NCBI GenBank assembly: GCA_029990175.1
Contig: JARKIP010000035.1
Span: 37,214,001-37,278,000, forward strand
Direction: 5' to 3'
DNA: 64,000 nucleotides
Origin: Petunia secreta
Taxonomy: Eukaryota; Streptophyta; Magnoliopsida; Solanales; Solanaceae
The notes under the pieces: model-generated
Databases searched by the model: none
What the model was told of the DNA's origin: nothing
The model's input: only the letters and a program-made list of their open reading frames with translations
Shown: positions 39,324-49,531 of the stretch, one piece after another
Numbering within the stretch: the stretch's first letter is position 1
How the letters are laid out: the number at the start of each line of letters is the position of its first letter
Translations under genes and position numbers: made by a program

Positions 39324-41810
39324 CTAAGTATGGGAAAACACACTCTTGTGGTACAACCAAGTATCAATGGCAACAAAGAAGCTCATGCTCCCACAGGAAC
39401 TAGCAAATACTTGGTTTGACAACAAAGTGCTCCCAACACAAGAACAAATAAAGAGATCAATAGGGTATGGCACATGCAAGATTAAGCTATCAAAATCCCT
39501 ACAATCCCTACGTTCAAGAGTAGTGCACCAAGGCTTCCCACGATGCGAGTAGGCAAGTCCAACAAAAGTGAAGGTAAGTGGTGTGGAAAATTCACTCTTG
39601 TGATAGAGCCAAGTATCAATGCAAATCAAAAAGCTTATGTCTCCAAAGGAGACAACAAGTTCTTGGCTCCGTAGTGACAAGCACTCACCAACACGATAAG
39701 CAAAGAGATCAATAGAACATGGAGCAATCAAGATTAAGCAATCAAAGTTCCTACGATCCCTAAGCTCATGATCAACACACCAAACCTTCAATGCAATATT
39801 TTCACAATGCGGCACAATGGTTTTGGCATGCTCAAGTCTCAAAGTGTGGTTAACATATGGGAGGGAATAGACAAAGTAGTGCGATACACAATTAGCATCA
39901 AATTTCCCACTCCCCTTCTTAAAAGTCCTCATACTCACACTAAGAGGTACCTCCTCACCTCCAATTTCATCCTCGAGACAACCCCCCTCACAAGGTAAGC
40001 TCCCAAGGAAGGTATTACTAATGGCCTCTTCATCATCATAACTCGCACCAACAAGGGTAGGGTCACTAGAAGATTCATCTACCTCACTCGAAGCTTCAAA
40101 CAAGGAGCTGTCTATGGGATCAAATCCCTCACACCACGGAGGTTCTACTTCATCCTCAACTCTAGCCCGATACAAATCGCCTTCACAATTAAAGATGCCC
40201 TCATGCAATGGGAATGTAAAAGCATGCACCTCAATTTCATAGTCAAACATCGGCATCGTATCAAGGCTAGGTTCTTCATCCGCACTTGAGGAGTCATCAT
40301 AGACAACTTGGTCCAATTCATGCAATTTGGACTCCTCAAGGTCACTATCATCCTTACTACGACACACAAATCCACCAAAATCAATTATGTCAACAAGGGT
40401 AGAGTCACATAACTCATCTTCCCCTTTATCAAATATGGGTGGGGTGTCATAACAAGGGTCACAAGTATAGTCAACTACCATTTCCTCACTATAGAGAGGT
40501 TCATTGTATACCGAGCTCACATCATGATGCGGCTTATCAATCCTCTCAACTAGTGGTTCACATGCAAACACAAGTTGACCAATCGACTCTACACTAGTTG
40601 CAATTTCATCAACCGCATTACAAGCAACAACTAGCATTGAGTCTACACAAGACAAGGAAGAATCATGTTCATGAGAAGGTGAAGAAACACTTACTTTTAA
40701 GTAGCTCCCTTGAGTACTCACATCATTTGAAGTGCCTTGTTCAAGTCCTCCTTCATGAAACTCACAATGTAGAGCTCCATTCTCTTGTCTTTCTTTCTTA
40801 CCATCCGGTTGAGGCTCCACTAGCTCGCCTCCAAGAGTACCTACACATAAGCCAATACAAATAGAAGGAGAAGAAGATAAATCATGGTTAGAACAAAGTG
40901 TGTCCTCACTCTCACTCGAGATTTCCTCTCCTCTCACTTCTTTCATTTTTCGCTCAAGGCCAATTGTAGGTCCGGGTGATGCTTCACTCTCAACTCGCAA
41001 GGGCATGACCATAAGATTGTTGGTTCCGGGCTCAAGTACCATGGGTGACTTGGCTTTGGCGGCTTCCCTCAACTCCCTCATAATCCTATAGTCATTACTT
41101 ACTTGCTTCGGTGTTAAGGGCTTGAGTATATACTTTCTAGAACCATGCAAGACCGTGTAAGAGTTGGTCTTACCATCATGTACTACGCTCCGATAATATT
41201 GCCATGGCCTCCCAAACAAGAGATGGCAAGCTTGCATAGGGACTACATCGAACATTACCTTGTCTCGGTAGTTTCCAATGCCAAACTCAACCAAAGCTTG
41301 CTTCACCACCCTCAACTCTCCACACTCACTCAACCATTGTAAACGGTATGGATGTGGATGTGTTCTAGTAGGCAATTGCAATTGGGAAATCAAGGTCTCA
41401 CTTACTATGTTAGCACAACTTCCCGAATCAATGATCATTGAGCACACTTGCCCCATCACTCGACACCTAGCATGGAAGAGGTTCTCCCTTTGCACATGCT
41501 CCGGCTCTTCAAGACTCATGGCACCCAAACTCTTCCGTACCACAAGTGTCATTTTAAGCTCATCGCCGTGCTCAACATTACCTTGGGAAATGCCCAAGTT
41601 GTGGGGAGTGCCCACTTGTTGGGGAATGCCCAACGGTTGGGGAATGCCCAACATTTCATCACTAGTACCTCCTTGGGTACCCTTTTGGACACTCGGGGCC
41701 CATTCCTCTTTGAGGTTATCAAACCTCGAACTTATGGATCTCACCTCGGCCAAGAGGTAGGCCAAAGTGCTTACCGGGACTTCAATGGTATCGTATACGT
41801 CTCCGGCCAT
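39324..41810 (-). CDS. Reduced Gag-protease-accessory fusion protein of element G
   Basis: 828 codons from the ATG at 41810 (MAGDVYDTIEV), just after TGTAG/GTAC. About residues 1-100: gag N-terminal remnant with LGIPQ repeats. There is no RG tract, capsid block or CCHC knuckle. About 100-230: retropepsin with the catalytic IDSGSCAN kept and ACHLLFGRPW. From about 250: the accessory module of A, C, D, H and K (CDPCYDTPPIFDKGEDEL, PPWCEGFDP, DTWLYHKS). The C-terminal segment containing FGDISF...DTWLYHKS is duplicated in tandem (about 39575-39760 and 39330-39520), which the others do not show. This copy joins an autonomous-type protease directly to the non-autonomous module. Function of the module unknown. 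Confidence 0.85.
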   Translation of the reverse strand: MAGDVYDTIEVPVSTLAYLLAEVRSISSRFDNLKEEWAPSVQKGTQGGTSDEMLGIPQPLGIPQQVGTPHNLGISQGNVEHGDELKMTLVVRKSLGAMSLEEPEHVQRENLFHARCRVMGQVCSMIIDSGSCANIVSETLISQLQLPTRTHPHPYRLQWLSECGELRVVKQALVEFGIGNYRDKVMFDVVPMQACHLLFGRPWQYYRSVVHDGKTNSYTVLHGSRKYILKPLTPKQVSNDYRIMRELREAAKAKSPMVLEPGTNNLMVMPLRVESEASPGPTIGLERKMKEVRGEEISSESEDTLCSNHDLSSSPSICIGLCVGTLGGELVEPQPDGKKERQENGALHCEFHEGGLEQGTSNDVSTQGSYLKVSVSSPSHEHDSSLSCVDSMLVVACNAVDEIATSVESIGQLVFACEPLVERIDKPHHDVSSVYNEPLYSEEMVVDYTCDPCYDTPPIFDKGEDELCDSTLVDIIDFGGFVCRSKDDSDLEESKLHELDQVVYDDSSSADEEPSLDTMPMFDYEIEVHAFTFPLHEGIFNCEGDLYRARVEDEVEPPWCEGFDPIDSSLFEASSEVDESSSDPTLVGASYDDEEAISNTFLGSLPCEGGCLEDEIGGEEVPLSVSMRTFKKGSGKFDANCVSHYFVYSLPYVNHTLRLEHAKTIVPHCENIALKVWCVDHELRDRRNFDCLILIAPCSIDLFAYRVGECLSLRSQELVVSFGDISFLICIDTWLYHKSEFSTPLTFTFVGLAYSHRGKPWCTTLERRDCRDFDSLILHVPYPIDLFICSCVGSTLLSNQVFASSCGSMSFFVAIDTWLYHKSVFSHT

Positions 41811-43089
41811 GTACCTACAAAAGTAAAACAAGAGAAAGAGGTTAAGTAAAAACCCTCACTCGCTCCCTCACCTTTGGAGTGTCACTCGGGTGCACTCAAT
41901 TTAGTGGGTTATAGGATCACTCAAGCTTGATCTCAAAGGCTTCCTCGTAGTTGAACAACCACCTCAATAACCACTCAATTCACAAGAACCAAATACTCTT
42001 CGGGGTGAGTGGAATTGATGGGACTCGATGGGCGTTCGGCTTTATAAGTGAGCACTTGAGCCAAAAATATACTACGAGTCTTCTTTGAGCTCTACTCTCC
42101 TTCTAGGCACGAGTATCCTATACGCACAATGAATTAGTACTAATTGGGTAGAAGTGTTACCCTCAAAGTACTAACCGGAAGTGATGCGATCAAATGGTAA
42201 AAGATCGAATCGCCACTATATGGATTCGGAATTGGATGATTTTTGGTTAGTGGTCTACAAACTCACCATATTTGATGATACAATTGAAGTTTTGGTGAGC
42301 GGGAACTGTTTCGAATGCTTTGCGAACAATCTGTCCCAATTCAGGATTTCTGCAAAATGAGAACCCTTCGCGATCGCGGGAGGTTGCGCGCGATCGCGAT
42401 GAACAAATGGGAGGAATTGACGCGATAGCGTGAAGCAGGGCGCGATCGCGCAGGCCTGCGTTCCAGAACCAGAACCCCGACTGCAAACTCAGTTTTTGGC
42501 ACACAAATCACCCCAATTCAGTTTGTTGTTCAGTTCTAAGGTTTCCAAAGGGTGTATTCAACTGAAATAAACAATCCCCAATGGTTTTATCAAACAAACA
42601 ATGAACGAACAACTCGTTTTCAAGAATTTGGAGTAAGTTCTTCAAATTTTTCAAGAACTTCAAAATTTTCAAAGTTCGATTTTCATTCCGTTACTCCAAA
42701 TGATGATATGGGGATATCAAAATGACGGGAAAACTATATAGAACAATCCCCGATACCAAACAACCAAGAATTCACAACACAAAACAAGTTCTATCAAATT
42801 TTGTGAATTCTCAACTTTTGAGATTTGGTTTTCAAGATTTTGATTCACGACTTCAAATCGTGTTTCGAGGGTACCAAATCAATGGGAATATGATAACAAA
42901 CAATCCCCGATAACAAACAACAACAAAATCACAACACACAACGACTCCTAGCAATTTTTTTGTGATTTTCAAGTTTTTCTATTTTTTTGTTTTTCTTCAA
43001 ATTCAAGAACAAACAACACAATGATAACAACAAGAAGAACAAGACCGAGGATTCGTAAGAACGAAGCCTAGCCGTGCTCTGATACCAAC
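41811..43089 (-). other. Leader of element G
   Basis: PBS 43087-43076, degenerate leader repeats, palindrome array at about 42455-42367 (GCGATCGC and GCGATAGCG), hairpin 42174-42134, splice-like pair GTGAGG (41871) to TGTAG (41815). No gene seen. Confidence 0.82.
42134..42174 (-). promoter_or_regulatory. Conserved leader hairpin (element G)
   Basis: Outer stem TTAGTACT/AGTACTAA, 4x4 internal loop, inner stem GGGTA/TACCC, loop ACACTTC. 324 nt before the ATG at 41810. Confidence 0.75.
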
Positions 43090-43859
43090 TGATGCAATGG
43101 AAAATCCGCGGAAGCAAGAAACGATATGAAAATGCGGAAGCTAAAACAAGATAGGCGATATCGAAGACGATATCGAGATAAAAGCAAGACGAGGCTTGAA
43201 CGTTTACCTAAGTAGCACCGAGGAACTCGTCTCGATACACCCCGGGTGAAGTCAAGGATCACCTATACTACGCAACTACCCTCAAGAGACACTCGGCTCT
43301 CGCAAATAGAATGATCAAAGAGGTTTCGATGCTCAACTTGGAATCCACCAAGTGAAATCATGCCCGCTCACGGGTTCTTCATTGAGATTCACTCAAGAAA
43401 TATATCATTCTACATTCAAGGTTTGTTAAAAATGCAATAAATGAACAAAGGGGGTATTTATAGTTTCCCATTACAACATTTGCCAAGTTTCTGGTCCGCA
43501 CTGCTCCACTGGTCATCGCGATCGCGTGAATGGAATAGCGATCGCGTGGGCACTTGGTGGCTGAGGCGCGCGATCGCGCGGAGGGTGGCGCGAAGGCGAA
43601 GAGCAGAGATTTCCTCATCGCGATCGCGCAGACATGCACGCGATCGCGAAGAACAGATCTCCCTCGTCAGGCAGTAAGCTCAGAAAGTGCTGCCCTGTTT
43701 TGCCCTGCTTTGGCTCCCCTGTTTCCTGCACTGGTTTCGGCCCTGCCTCCACTTTGATTGAGCTCTAATGCATGGTCTTCAAGTTGTCCCCGAGCTCATA
43801 TCATCCATGCCTTGACTCCCGGACCAAGTGTAGGTGTCGATGCAATTTGGGTTGCATCA
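43090..43859 (-). repeat. 5' LTR of element G
   Basis: 770 bp, near-identical to 38433-39202. GCGATCGC array at about 43516-43654. Followed by the second atgag TSD copy. Confidence 0.92.
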
Positions 43860-43864
43860 ATGAG

Positions 43865-46109
43865 GGTTGGACTTCGATTTTGCTTTCTTGCAAACGAGAT
43901 AAGCGTTGCAAAGCTTTTCCACATCTCGTCGCATTTTGGGCCAATGGAACTGCTCGGTCAAGATACCAAGAGTTTTATCGACACCGAAGTGTCCCATCAG
44001 TCCACCTGAGTGAGCTTCTCGAACCAAGAGCTCTCTCCACGATGACACTGGCACACAAACCCTCCCATTCTTGAAGAGGTAGCCATCCTGCCATTGATAT
44101 TTCTCAACCCTTCGGCCACTCAAAATAACGTCACGAACGCATTTCAGCTTGGGATCGTCCTCGTACATCGACTTGATGCTTTCGAATCCCATGAGCCTAG
44201 AGGCGAGGGTGGTCGCTAAGGCAAATTTCCTTGATAGCGCATCGGCCACAACATTGTCTTTTCCCTTTTTGTAATGAATTACATAGGGAAAACTTTCAAT
44301 AAATTCAACCCACTTGGCATGTCTTCGATTCAATTTCTCCTGACCTCGGAGATGTTTCAAAGACTCATGATCACTCTTGATCACAAACTCTCGAGGCCAC
44401 AAATAATGCTGCCAATGGGCGAGTGCTCAAACGAGGGCATACAACTCTTTGTCATACGTAGAGTAATTCAAAGTTGCACCCTTAAGCTTTTCGCTAAAGT
44501 AAGCGATCGGCTTCGATTCTTGCATCAGCACTCCTCCGATCCCAACTCCAGACGCATCGCACTCGACTTCGAATGCTTTGCCGAAGTCAGGGAGTTGCAA
44601 CAACGGGGCAGAACAAAGCCTCCGTTTCAACTCTTGGAAAGCCCTTTCTTGGGACTCTTCCCACACAAATGGATGGTCTTTCTTCACCAGCTCGGTTAAA
44701 GGAGCTGCCACGGTGCTAAAGTCACGAACAAACCTTCGGTAAAAGCTAGCTAAGCCATGGAAGCTACGAACTTGTGATACCGAGGTCGGAGTTGGCCAAT
44801 CTTTGATGGCTTTGACTTTTGATTCGTCGACTTCGACACCATTAGCACTGACAACAAATCCAAGAAAGACTACACGATCGACACCAAAGGCGCATTTCTT
44901 GAAGTTGGCGTACAACTTCTCTTCTCGGAGCTTTTCAAGTACTTGCCTTAGGTGTTCGACATGTTCATCCACGGTTCTGCTATAAACAAGTATGTCATCG
45001 AAATAAACGACAACAAACTTATTTATGAATGGTTTGAGCACATGGTTCATCAGTCGCATGAATGTGCTCGGTGCATTGGATAAGCCAAAAGGCATCACCA
45101 ACCATTCATAGAGACCGAACTTGGTCTTGAATGCGGTTTTCCACTCGTCTCCGGGTTTCATTCGGATCTGGTGGTAACCGGACCTGAGGTCTATCTTCGA
45201 AAAGCATGAAGAACCACTTAGCTCATCTAGCATGTTATCTAATCGAGGGATAGGATGACGATACTTTACCGTTATTTTGTTGACTGCTCGACAGTCAACA
45301 CACATTCGCCATTTTCCATCCTTCTTCGGGACAAGGATAACAAGAACGGCGCAAGGACTCAAGCTCTCACGAACGAGGCCCTTGTTCAGCAATTCATCAA
45401 CCTGCCGTTGGAGCTCTTTGGTGTCTTCGGGATTACACCGGTATGCAGGTTTGTTAGGGATTTGTGACCCTGGCACGAAGTCAATTTGGTGCTCGATTCC
45501 TCTCAACGGAGGTAATCCATCTGGCATTTCCTCGGGAAACATGTCCTCGAAGTCCTGCAAAACTTTACGAACAAACAAAGGCAAAGGGTTATCATTAGAA
45601 AAATCATCATTAGAGTTTAGAAAGATACCCTTGTGCACGAGGCAAATCATCATCCGACCATGGTCGTTGCCTCGTAAGATCTCACCGGGTTGCATGATTG
45701 CACAAATTCCTTTCACTTCGGGCGGTGAGTTTGTCTCTTCGGGCCCCAATTTTGCTCCCATCGGAAGCTTAGCTTTGGCCGCTTCTTTCAATTCTTTCAT
45801 CCGTTTATAGTCCTCGGTGACTTGTTTTGGAGACAAGGGTTTGAGTATGAAACTCTTCCCATCGAGCTTCACAGTGTAAGTGTTGGATCTGCCATTGTGA
45901 ACAGTTGTTCAGTCATACTGCCATGGTCGACCACATAGCAAATGACAAGCTTGCATCGGAACCACATCGAATATCATTTCATCTTGATACTCTTCGATTT
46001 TGAACTTGATCCACACTTGTTTGACAACTCTCAATTCTCCACACTCGTTCAGCCACTGTAACTTGTAAGGGTGGGGATGCTTCATCGTAGGTAATCCCAT
46101 TTGTGAAAC
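43865..46109 (-). pseudogene. Protease-RT-RNase H-integrase N-terminal part of element F pol
   Basis: Three open stretches in one frame: retropepsin C-terminal half (ECGELRVVKQ, ACHLLCGRPW) to about 45907; then 45872-44427 with RT (YFDDILVYS) and the start of RNase H (ECDASGVGIGG); then 44402-43865 with SDHESLKHL, DALSRKF and the integrase zinc finger (AHSGGLMGH). The two breaks (at about 45906 and 44425) are both CGA-to-TGA changes when compared with element B, as expected from deamination of methylated CpG. Another change from B is GRPW preceded by Cys rather than Leu. Cut on the right by element H inside the protease region. Confidence 0.87.
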
Positions 46110-46838
46110 TGATAAGACCCAAATCGAGCAACCATCCAAAAGCACCATCCAAGGCCAAGGAAGAGCACTTCAAGGTCATACATTGGGACCCATGGAAAGA
46201 AGAGCATCCGAGACACATTTCGAAGTGTTTCGAGAAGTTTCAGCAAGAGGCGGACCGCCTAGGAATGGAGGCGGACCGCCTAGCAGATGCTAGCTCTCAG
46301 GACTTTGAGAGGCGGACCAAGGAGGCAGAGCGCCTCAGTGAGTGGGGCGGAGCGCCTCAGGCTGGGCGCCTCCCCCTGTGCAAGTTTGACCGGGATTTGA
46401 CTTTAAGTTGCTATGTAATTCCTAGTATGCCCCTACGTGGCTTATGACTTTAAAACTTATTTAAGGGTACTTTAGGCTTTTCATTGATGTCTAGGAAAGG
46501 CCTATAAATACTCCATAGCTTAGCATTATTCCTTAGTTAGCTATTATGATGAATGATTGAATGTAAATTGACAATGTTCAAGAGTGGATTCTCTTTGAAT
46601 GAAAACCCTTTGAGACGGTTTGAGTTTACTAGTGGATTCTAGTTGAACCCCAAACCACCCCCGATCATTCTATTTGCGAGTCCCAGGTGCGGCTCGAGGG
46701 TAGTTGCATAGTGTAGGTCCTCCTTGACACCGATACGAGGGTATTATGGAACGAGTTCTCCATAGTTACTTCATAGGGAGTTTGAGTAGTGTCTCGCTCT
46801 TTATCTTTATTTCCGCGTTTCATTTTTTATTCTTATCA
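46110..46838 (+). repeat. 5' LTR of element H
   Basis: 729 bp. Palindrome array of GGCGGACCGCC and GGGGCGGAGCGCC at about 46232-46375; TATAAATA near 46502. It differs from its 3' LTR by at least one indel near 46190/48353. Confidence 0.88.
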
Positions 46839-48426
46839 CCATTGTTCTAACCCTTCTTTATCTTCTATCTCTTCTTGTGAAAGTTCTTGTGTAGGTACAT
46901 TGAAAGACAAGTCATTGGAGCCTCAATGTGAGCTTCATGAAGAAGGAGTTGCATATGACACTTCAAATCTTGTGAGTGATCAAGAAAGTACTACAAATGT
47001 AAGTGTTGCTTCACCTTTTCATGAGCCTACTAGCTACTTGTCTTGTAATGACTCAACACTAGTTGGTGTTTTTGCTGCTTCTAGTGAGTATACCACTAGT
47101 GAAGAGTCTAGTTGTCAACTTGAGTTTGCATGTGAAACACTAGTTGGGAGGAGCACTATGCCACATCATGATGTGAGTTCATTGTTCATTGAACCCCTCC
47201 CTAGTGTAGATTTGATAGTTGACCATGATTGCGACCTTTGCTATGACACACCGCCAACATTTGACATAGGGAAAGATGAGGTAGTTGACCATTCCCTAAT
47301 TGATATGCTTCTATTTGGTGGGCCAATGTGTTGTAGCAAGGATGATTGTTATCTTGAGGAGTCTCTAGAGTGTGAGATGGATCGATTTGTTTTCGAAGAC
47401 TCCTTGAGTGTGGGTGAAGAACCTAGTCTTGATACTATGCTTGTATTTGACCATGAATTTGAGGTGCATGCTTTTACATTTCCATTGTGTGAAGATAATC
47501 TCATTTGTGGTAGCGATTTGTATCGGACTAGGGTGGGTGGTCAAATGGAACCCCCATGGTGTGAAGGGTTTGACCCCTTAGGCAACTACCCCCATGGTTC
47601 TTTGAGTGACCCTACTATTGCTTGTTTGGGTTATGATGAAGAAGAATCCATCATCAACACCTTCCTTGAGAGCTTGACTTTTGAGGAGGGTTGCCTAATT
47701 GATGAAATGGAAGGGGAAGGGGAATCCCTTGGTGTGAGTAAGTATGCTCTAAAGAAGGGGAGTGGAGTACTTGATCCTACTTGTAGGGTGGGCTATTTGA
47801 CTCACTCCGCTCCACATGTTGATCACACCTCGAGGATAGGTTGGTGTGTTGATCTTGAGCTTAAGGTTCAAGGGGATTTTGGTAGCTTGATCTTGCATTT
47901 CCCATCTTCCCATGACCTCTTTGCTCATTATCTTGTTGAGTGCATGTTGATCTTTAACCAAGTGCTTATGGTTCTCTTTGGAGACTTGATATTCATGATT
48001 GTTATTGACGCTTGGTTATATCACAAGAGTGTGTTTTCCACACTTCTTGCACTAACCTACTTTCAAAGTGGGACGTTTGCTTGTTTTTGCTTGTCGTTGC
48101 TTGTAGGTTCTGAGCTCCATGCTAAGGCGAGGAAGATCTTGGAAGAAGCCTATGCCAAAGTGACGATCAAGAAGGACAAAGGAAGAGATCCTTGGCCACC
48201 CCGAAGAGTTGATAGAGCCATGAGAGACCAAGCCTTGATTTCGAGGACGAAATCTTCTCAAGAAGGGGAGGATGATAAGACCCAAATCGAGCAACCATCC
48301 AAAAGCACCATCCAAGGCCAAGGAAGAGCACTTCAAGGTCATACATTGGGACGCCATGGAAAGAAGAGCATCCGAGACACATTTCGAAGTGTTTCGAGAA
48401 GTTTCAGCAAGAGGCGGACCGCCTAG
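46789..48426 (+). CDS. Accessory-module protein of element H
   Basis: 545 codons open, from an ATG inside the 5' LTR to a stop in the 3' LTR. The recognisable part begins at SSCVGTLKDKSLEPQ and is the accessory module alone: CDLCYDTPPTFDIGKDEV, EVHAFTFPLCEDNLICG, PPWCEGFDP, DAWLYHKSVFSTLL. Near the end it contains ELHAKARKILEEAYAKV, which matches the stretch just before the integrase C-terminal domain of the autonomous elements. It then goes to ISRTKSSQEGEDD at the polypurine tract. So this copy keeps a scrap of pol downstream of the module. Whether the LTR start codon is used is unknown. Confidence 0.65.
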   Translation: MSRSLSLFPRFIFYSYHHCSNPSLSSISSCESSCVGTLKDKSLEPQCELHEEGVAYDTSNLVSDQESTTNVSVASPFHEPTSYLSCNDSTLVGVFAASSEYTTSEESSCQLEFACETLVGRSTMPHHDVSSLFIEPLPSVDLIVDHDCDLCYDTPPTFDIGKDEVVDHSLIDMLLFGGPMCCSKDDCYLEESLECEMDRFVFEDSLSVGEEPSLDTMLVFDHEFEVHAFTFPLCEDNLICGSDLYRTRVGGQMEPPWCEGFDPLGNYPHGSLSDPTIACLGYDEEESIINTFLESLTFEEGCLIDEMEGEGESLGVSKYALKKGSGVLDPTCRVGYLTHSAPHVDHTSRIGWCVDLELKVQGDFGSLILHFPSSHDLFAHYLVECMLIFNQVLMVLFGDLIFMIVIDAWLYHKSVFSTLLALTYFQSGTFACFCLSLLVGSELHAKARKILEEAYAKVTIKKDKGRDPWPPRRVDRAMRDQALISRTKSSQEGEDDKTQIEQPSKSTIQGQGRALQGHTLGRHGKKSIRDTFRSVSRSFSKRRTA

Positions 48427-48483
48427 GAATGGAGGCGGACCGCCTAGCAGATGCTAGCTCTCAGGACTTTGAGAGGCGGACCA
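48273..48483 (+). repeat. 3' LTR of element H, truncated
   Basis: It begins after AAGAAGGGGAGGA and follows the 5' LTR until GGCGGACCA, then breaks into unrelated A/T-rich DNA. The break lies in the palindrome array. Confidence 0.86.
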
Positions 48484-48528
48484 TAACAACAACAACAAAA
48501 ATAACACTTTAAAAAAATGGTATGATTA

Positions 48529-48665
48529 ACTTACAAACTGATCTAATTCAGCATCCAATTCATTCAACACTGCTTCAACGACTGTTCCCATCTTAAAAAT
48601 ATAAAAATATTTGCGTGTTCTCTTCAGTAACAAAGTGGTCTATTTATATTTAAATAATTATACGA
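48529..48665 (-). other. Possible promoter and first exon
   Basis: On the minus strand a TATAAATA motif (about 48657-48650) precedes an ATG at 48591 by about 60 bases. 19 codons follow (MGTVVEAVLNELDAELDQF), then a consensus donor GTAAGT at 48534-48529, with a stop soon after if not spliced. Codon-like order and a canonical donor suggest a real exon 1; the rest of the gene would lie where H now begins. Short length keeps confidence low. Confidence 0.35.
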
Positions 48666-48864
48666 GAAATGTTCTCTATTATACTGTATTGTCCTTCTGC
48701 TTTTGGATGATAATGAAGATTCTTTCTTCTTTATATAAAAGTTGTACATTGCTTGTTCTTTTCCTTTTGGATGGAAAACTGGGCCCAAGATACAAAACTA
48801 AGACTTCATTATAAAGAGCATTGGAAAAATAAATAAAAAACTCAAATGTCGCAGTACAAGAACA

Positions 48865-49130
48865 CTGCGATCCATGCGCCTTAATTTACTACCCACAACA
48901 AAAATATCTGGGGCATCCATGTGCCTTAAACTACTAGCCCCAGCATAAACATCTGCGGGGGATCCATGTGCCTTAATTTACTAGACACCGCAAAAACATC
49001 TGGGGTGTCCGTGTGCCTTAAACTACTAGCCCCAGCATAAACATCTGGGGGGGTCCGTCTGCCTTAAACTACTAGCCACAGCAAAAACATCTGGGCATCC
49101 ATGTGCCTTGACTGCTATCCTCAGCATATT
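48865..49130. repeat. Minisatellite, unit about 46 bp, about six copies
   Basis: Degenerate units built on CCATGTGCCTTAAACTACTAG followed by CCCAGCATAAACATCTGGGG, with alternating variants (TTAATTTACTAG, CACCGCAAAAAC). Unit boundaries are approximate. Not seen elsewhere in the window. Confidence 0.7.
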
Positions 49131-49375
49131 AGATAACATTTTTCAAGCAAAACAAATGCAAACTTACAGGCATTTTCATTAACATTAACATAAAAATTAT
49201 AGAAAAGGATACTTCTAACAACAAAAAAGAAGTATCCTCAAAGTACAAGCAAAGATAAATTACACTTGCAGATGGAAGCATTAAAAACATAACACTGCTG
49301 GAGTCCCATCCTTTTTTCTATTATCAAGTTAATACAACATAAGTTCATTATAAAACATAACAAAAATAGTAAAAA

Positions 49376-49531
49376 TTAGTTCTCTGGTGACCCTAGTGGA
49401 GTATGTACTTCATTATAGTTTGGGATTTGTCTGATTGCCCTCATCATCCTTGTCATTTGTCGCTCATTCCTTTCAATCCTCTGATTTTACCGAATAATTA
49501 ATAATCGGAGGTGATCTGCAGTATGAGTCAA
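49376..49531 (-). pseudogene. C-terminal fragment of an unknown coding gene
   Basis: Reading toward lower coordinates the frame gives THTADHLRLLIIR, a TAA at 49489-49487, then NQRIERNERQMTRMMRAIR and QIPNYNEVHTPLGSPEN with a final stop at 49376. The charged helical pattern looks like a coiled-coil tail and continues across the TAA, which could be a C-to-T change of CAA. Element I cuts it on the upstream side. Family not recognised; a tail of a transposase-related or host protein is possible. Confidence 0.35.

Larger units (their letters stand above)
38433..43859 (-). mobile_element. Element G: non-autonomous element with active-type protease motif
   Basis: 5427 bp, TSD atgag. LTRs 38433-39202 and 43090-43859 are both 770 bp, with one visible difference near the left end (AAAATACGCGG against AAAATCCGCGG). 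PBS 43087-43076. It encodes a reduced gag, a protease and the accessory module, with no RT or integrase. It belongs to the same LTR family as L. Confidence 0.93.
36738..46109 (-). mobile_element. Element F: degraded gag-pol element of the B family, hosting G
   Basis: Minus strand. 3' LTR 36738-37486, polypurine tract just right of it, pol remnants 37351-38427 and 43865-46109, interrupted by G (TSD atgag, 38428-38432 and 43860-43864) and ended at 46109 by element H. Its gag, leader and 5' LTR are not found in the window. Sequence is close to element B. Confidence 0.87.
46110..48483 (+). mobile_element. Element H: minimal non-autonomous element, 3' LTR truncated
   Basis: 5' LTR 46110-46838, an internal region of only about 1.43 kb (46839-48272), then a 3' LTR from 48273 cut off at 48483. 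No PBS follows the 5' LTR (the next bases are CCATTGTTCTAACC), so the leader, gag and protease are deleted. The upstream 5 bases are gaaac; the second TSD is lost with the truncation. LTR ends are TGATAAGACC...TCTTATCA, the same family as I. Confidence 0.87.
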
